From: Rhodocollybia butyracea
Taxonomy: Eukaryota > Basidiomycota > Agaricomycetes > Agaricales > Omphalotaceae
NCBI GenBank assembly: GCA_015501585.1
Contig: JADNRY010000083.1
Coordinates: 160,982 to 224,981 of the forward strand
Reading direction: 5' to 3'
Length of the DNA stretch: 64,000 nucleotides
Under the pieces are notes generated by a model that saw only the letters and a list, made by a program, of their open reading frames with translations, was not told the origin of the DNA and ran no database searches. Position 1 is the first letter of the stretch; each line of letters starts with the position of its first letter. Shown piece after piece: positions 59,255 to 64,000 of the stretch. Made by a program: the position numbers and the translations under genes.

Positions 59255-60265
59255 CTTGAGGCCTGTTTGGCACTCAATTCTGTGAAGATTAGGCCATGCA
59301 AGAATTCCAATATTTAATATAAGTGTGGAGGCGGATCAACAGACCTAGGACCACGTCCAGTCAATTCCGGCGGAAGTAGTAGAATTTAATGAAGAAACAA
59401 AAGAGGATGTGCGCACCAAGTGCAAAGGCACAAACAGAAGCCTGCATGCAGGCTTGGGTGGGAGGCTGGCGAAAATCCTATTGATATTCAGCCTATTCAA
59501 ATTGCCTGACCCAGATAACTACAACTTATCTTGCCCTCTCACAACTCTCTCGACCTTTTTCCTTGAAGTCAACTTGAAGTCAAGCCAAATGTGCAGAGTT
59601 CATGTCACTGTTCTAGTAATAGTATAAGTATTGGCCTCAATTTTCAAATACATCAAAGCTAACAATCTACACTCTGTCCTTTCAGTGATCCGTTGGCCAA
59701 GGGGTATGCATTGGGCAGCTCAGTCATATCAGGAGGGGGGTCTGGGAGCCCTTAAGGTCAAAATATTTCTCTTACTGTTGGTGAATTTTTTGTGTTAGAA
59801 TTAATCAAAACAGACTGTCTATGACCAGATATAAGTCTTGATTCAGTCAAGGGGAGTTTAAGCAATATTTTGAATCTATAGTACTTGACATGATATACAA
59901 CCTATAAGGATGTTTGAGGAATGGAGTAGCAATAGGTAATAATCCAATTGTAAAAAAGACAATAATGAACATATACAGAAATGGCAGGGAGTGACACATA
60001 ATGATTGTAGGGATGATAGATAGTAGATTGGCAGGTTAAGAGGAAGCATACAAGTGAAGGGAAAAGAGGAGGTGCCAAAGAGGATGTGTATCAGATTTTA
60101 GAAAAGCAGTGGAAGTATATTATGTAACCCATAACCACATAATGTACGTGATCTGTACATGCCTAGGACTTGACAAGGACAGAGGTAAACAGAGGGGTGG
60201 GACCACAGCACACCCCCAAACAATGCCCCCAAATAATCATGTGTTCAACTGGCAATCTTATCCAA
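59255..60265. other. AT-rich spacer, no gene recognised
   Basis: Short frames (59409-59627) lack family features. The right end abuts decayed TPR repeat units of the leftward NB-TPR gene. Confidence 0.45.
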
Positions 60266-60413
60266 GCTTTGAAGGTACTGTGCAGAACCCAACGGGACTA
60301 AACCGCCTCAAGTTGATTCAAATTAGGTTTGCCCTCTTTGACTCGTGAGGTGTTTGTCATTATCATATTCAAAGCTTGCTTCCGAGAAATATGATCCAAG
60401 CGTTGAAGACACT
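60266..60413 (-). pseudogene. Decayed continuation of the TPR array beyond the present stop
   Basis: The DNA still matches the 120-bp unit (ACCTTCAAAGCTTGGATAAG; GTTGGGTTCTGCACAGTACC). Indels put the frame of the upstream gene out of step, so its last 30 residues (from about RKQALNM) are not TPR-like and it stops at 60298. A further unit starting QYLQSLDKIAS is unreadable in frame. Confidence 0.65.
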
Positions 60414-62910
60414 GTGCAGAACCCAACTGTGATCCAATTGATTCAAATTGGATCTGAGCCTCTGTCAGGAGGTGTTTTGCAACATCATATTTATCTTGGA
60501 TCATGGAAATATCCCCCAAGGTTTGAAGACACTGGGCAGAACCCAATTGAGATCCAATTGATTCAAATTGAATTTTTGCTTCTGTCAGCATTTGTTTTGC
60601 ATAATCATATTTGCTTTCCATCCTGGAAATATTGCCCAAGCTTAGGATACATTGTGCAGAGCCCAACTGGGATCCAATTGACTCAAATTGAATCTTGGCC
60701 TCTGTCAACAGGTGTTTGGCATCATCATATTTCTCTTGCATCATGAAAATATTCCCCAAGCTTCGAAGGCACTGTGCAGAACCCAACTGGTCTCCAATCA
60801 ATTCAAATTGGATTTTGGCTGTTGTCAACATATCTTTGGCATCTTCATATTCATCTTGCATCCTGGAAATATCCCCCAAGCTTTGGAGGCATCGTGCAGG
60901 ACCCAACTGGGATCCAGTTTTATTAAATTGAATTTCGGCATCTTTCAACAGTTTTTTGGCAGCATTGTACTCATTTTGCATCATGGCAATTTCACCCAAG
61001 CCTTGGAGGCATTGTGCAGAACCCAACTGGTCTCCAATTAATTCAAATTGAGCTTTGGCCTGTGTGAGCAAGTGTTTGGCCATATTATACTGATCTTGCA
61101 TCTTGCAAATATTTCCCAGGCTTCTGAGGCATTGCGCGGAACATAACTGGGATCCGATTGATTCAAATTGGATTCTGGCTTCTGTCAACAGATGTTTGGC
61201 AGCATCATATTCATCTTGCATCCTAAAGATATTCCCCAGGCTTTGAAGGCATTGTGCAGAACCCAACTGGTCCCCAATTGATTCAAAGTGGTTTTTTGCC
61301 TCTGTTAGCAGGTGTTTGGCATCATGATATCGGTTTTGCACCCTAGAAATATCTCCCAAGCTTCGAAGGCATTGTGAAGAGCCCAGTTGGTCTTCAATTG
61401 ACTCAAACTGGTCCTTGGCCTCTGTCAGCAGCCGTGTGGCATCATCATAGTCATTTTGCATTCTGGAAATTTCACCCAGACTTTGGAGACACTGTGAGAT
61501 TATCTTTGTTTTTCGGACCTTGTTCTCAAATTCATTGAAATGCGCTTCCCTCCTCACAATTGATTGGATTGTTTCAATCTCCAACCTTGCTCCTTCATAT
61601 ACTGCTAGCCACTTCAATGCATTTTTCTTCCTAAACCTGAGTTCAATTTCTTTCTCAAATGTGTCATCCCACTGATGCCCCAATGCAGCATCAATCAAAT
61701 GCACAGTCATAGGCAAAAATCTGGTGTGCTCAAGTAAATGCCCAACAGCATTCAAATATCTTCTGTCTGGTTTCTTGGACAACTGGATTCCAAAAACCTT
61801 TGTGATGTTTGCCATATGGACTTGAAGTTTTTCTTGCTCCTGGCCTCTCTGTTCCTTGGTCATGTGTAGATAGTATTCACCCATCCGGTTCAAATGTACT
61901 GTGGTAGCTGGGTACACTAATTGTAAATGCTCCCGTATTGGTGACAACATTCTCAATGCTTCATTTTCCTCATACACCAGAGCTGAGTTGATAATTGCAA
62001 CCACGGAGCGTAAATTTTGTCCTGGGACAAACTCTTGTATGTTCCGCTGCCAAAAGGGCAAACCACTTGGAAGAAAAGATATGGTTGGTAGCAGATCTCC
62101 AAGGTCCATGTTTTGTCTTTCGAGCAATTGAACAGATAAATCCACGGAAACAGCAACACTAGTTAGCCTAGTTTCCTGTGGGCCATATTCTAGCACCGCT
62201 GTCTTACTCTGCTTCCATTGGTTGATTAAAGTGTCTAAGCTCAAATTCTTTCTGAGTTGGGCCAGCAGCTGAATTGCCAAAGGCATGAAATCAAGCTCCT
62301 TTAAAAGCCAAGTCAATTGTTCTGGGCCATCCCCTGAGATTTCTGCAATAGAAATAAAGGCTTCTATAGCAGCTTCAATTGTCAGTGTGGGCAACCCTGA
62401 CTGTCCTCCTAGTTTGTACCATTTCCTACTTCCTGGACCAGATGCAGCTCTCATAGTTAGAACAATGGAAATCTGCTCGAAATCCATGAGTTTATCCACA
62501 AGATTGTGAATCATTTGGTGATAATCAAGATCACTGTGCCAAAGTGTCTCAAAGTTGTCCAACACCAGTAGAAGTGGATGCTGCGATGCATTCAGATAGT
62601 GTTCCAAGGTCTGATAACCACTTTTCCCCTCAGTCACAGTTAATCCCAAAGTAGAGATTAGACCTTGAATGAAACTAGATGTGTCTGCGAAAATCTCACA
62701 AGGAATAAAATAAATTTTATCTTCGAAGTATGCTTGAACACTATGATTCTTCATGATGTGCAAAGCAAGAGCTGTTTTGCCTATTCCTCCCGCTCCTAAG
62801 ATGGCTAGATGAACATTAGGCTCTGGGTCAATTTGGCAACTGCTTCAATGAGCAAGTGATCTCTGCCCGTGAATACTGTGGGTGCACTGGGCGTGAATAG
62901 CTTGATATTC
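60298..62910 (-). CDS. NB-domain protein with ten TPR repeats (fungal NLR-like)
   Basis: The exon beginning near 62910 reads APTVFTGRDHLL, a typical lead-in to the nucleotide-binding domain. A P-loop GAGGIGKTALAL follows. Walker B is LLLVLDNFETLW, then SIVLTMRAA (sensor-like), ELDFMPLAIQLLAQL (GLPL-like) and a winged-helix region (LPTISFLPSGLPFW). From 61494 down to 60414 come nine exact 40-residue TPR units (QCLxSLGxI...Y..AK.LL.EA...FESIG.QLGSA) plus a degraded tenth. Between GRDHLL and the P-loop the frame shifts by one base (about 62828-62835), so the NB domain is cut from its upstream exon. Everything downstream is one 800-codon open frame. Such proteins are NLR-like sensors in fungi. 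Upstream exons with the effector domain were not identified. Confidence 0.75.
60414..61494. repeat. Nine head-to-tail 120-bp units encoding TPRs
   Basis: The period is exactly 120 bp with no indels. Each unit contains GGATCCCAGTTGGGTTCTGC- and TTCAAAGCTTGGG-like segments on the minus strand. High DNA-level similarity between units points to recent expansion or ongoing homogenisation. Confidence 0.9.
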
Positions 62911-62959
62911 CTGTATAGAGGTATGAATATGGGAACCGGTCGTGCTGTACTCCTTACTC

Positions 62960-64000
62960 GTAAGTTACAAAAGCATCGTCCTTCTTTACGCGCGCGCAAC
63001 CAGGATTCACAACGAACTGGGAGTTATTGATAACGAAATTCCGAGCAGCGGGAAAAATCGACATCGGACTAGCGATTATTGATGATGACGGTTCAGGTTC
63101 AAGAGGAGATTGTCACGAGCGCCTTGGGCCTGACAGTCCAGCTAAAAATCCAGTGCTCCGATTGGCTCGCGCGCCTCATTACTCACAGTGCGTCGCCTGG
63201 ACCGCTGTCTGGAATTTCCTCTGCCATCGATGGTGCTAAAACTATATGGAATCACTTCATAGCAATGTCTTGGCAATGTCAAGGATCGGTCCATCCGTTG
63301 AGTACCGGGACTTAATGAAATCTCCGATGGCATTGCTTTCATGCTCACTTCCAGCTCTTGTAGCTTCCGAGTCATTTACCGGATATCTTTCTCCCTGCTT
63401 CATCTCATTAGTATTCCCGATCTCCAAACTCCCCTACAACGACTATCCTCAAGCAACGACGAAAAAGGAAAAGCAAAGACGGCAGATTGTTTTCGAGTAC
63501 AATATGACTCAGAACTTGGGGTCAGTACGTGTTTGTTTCGATTGTATATCACTAGTACTACTTTTGCTTTCATCTTCTAGCTCGTGGCTTGGGCCACTTG
63601 ATGTCCAATGACTGCGCTGCCATCGCTTTGTACGACTACTGGCAATGGCTCCGTCTCTGGTTTCCTCGCCTGCTGAGAGTCCAGTGCATTATACACGCAT
63701 ATACCCGACACCAACTTTTTCTTGTCCACATCCCTGTTGATGGTATTTCGCTTTCCTTTTATATAATCGACTCATCAACGAGCTATGGTCTCCTAATACA
63801 AAACTTATCTGCTAGCCCGTCAAGATCTCACTATTAGACCACAGTACATCAAGTAGACCGAGAATACTGCGGGCAAGATCTCGTCTTCGGAAAGTGGTTC
63901 CATCGCTCGAGCGCTAAGCGCTGAAAACACTAATTCCGTTCAAAGCCTGCGAAGCCAAGGCCATTCGCTGTCCACCCCTAGTGAAAAGCCGCACTGGGCT
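62960..64000. other. Unassigned right end, possible 5' part of the NB-TPR gene
   Basis: A probable 5' splice site (CGA|GTAAGG at 62957) implies at least one more leftward exon starting upstream. Both strands carry 70-120 codon frames (63142-63375 minus; 63079-63315 and 63246-63611 plus). None gave a recognisable N-terminal domain. Confidence 0.35.

Noticed and set aside
60345..61041. Rightward frames of 117-133 codons
   Set aside because: Antisense to the TPR repeats; they recur with the same 120-bp period.
63589..63837. Possible membrane-protein N-terminus (AIALYDYWQW)
   Set aside because: Only a faint resemblance to the start of basidiomycete seven-helix proteins; no following exons match.

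Overview
This window looks like nuclear DNA of an Agaricomycete (mushroom-forming basidiomycete). The evidence is densely intron-split genes with 50-75 nt introns and TACTAAC-like branch sites, plus families typical of that clade: a FunK1-type kinase, DUF4246 proteins, a seven-helix membrane protein, a PPPY-tailed membrane glycoprotein and an NB/TPR protein. The first 2 kb are ordinary genome. Most of the rest is accessory: paralogue blocks duplicated in tandem or dispersed, many decayed, with long gene-poor stretches of degenerate repeats.

Layout. 0.7-2.1 kb: PWWP chromatin protein (-). 2.5-4.7 kb: Pro/Tyr-rich four-helix membrane protein (+, frameshifted), with a truncated copy at 8.3-9.3 kb and smaller remnants. 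5.75-7.3 kb: FunK1-type kinase (+). 10.4-15.2 kb: two DUF4246 copies (-); the second is intact. 18.0-19.0 and 22.6-23.7 kb: paralogous secreted proline-rich repeat proteins (-). 21.3-22.0 kb: decayed CobW-type GTPase. 29.6-32.1 kb (-) and 34.65-37.3 kb (+): two more DUF4246 copies, divergent. 37.4-38.25 kb: prolyl-4-hydroxylase-like oxygenase (-). 38.7-39.5 kb: type II peroxiredoxin (-). 39.7-42.3 and 49.55-52.2 kb: paralogous helical-domain/pseudokinase genes (-) flanking two tandem membrane-glycoprotein genes (+). 57.95-59.25 kb: intact eight-exon seven-helix protein (+). 60.3-62.9 kb: NB-domain protein with 40-residue TPR repeats (-).

Biological reading. DUF4246 and the P4H-like gene are both candidate Fe(II)/2-oxoglutarate oxygenases. 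From about 39.7 kb on, the MLKL-like pseudokinases, membrane glycoproteins and NB-TPR protein resemble a fungal recognition/cell-death repertoire; that link is inference from domain type and proximity. Six genes read cleanly through every splice junction (PWWP, DUF4246 copy B, P4H-like, peroxiredoxin, glycoprotein copy 1, seven-helix protein). Most duplicated copies carry single-base frameshifts or stops, usually at homopolymers. This favours real decay of duplicates, but unpolished assembly indels cannot be excluded. Splice sites were read by eye and cross-checked between paralogues.
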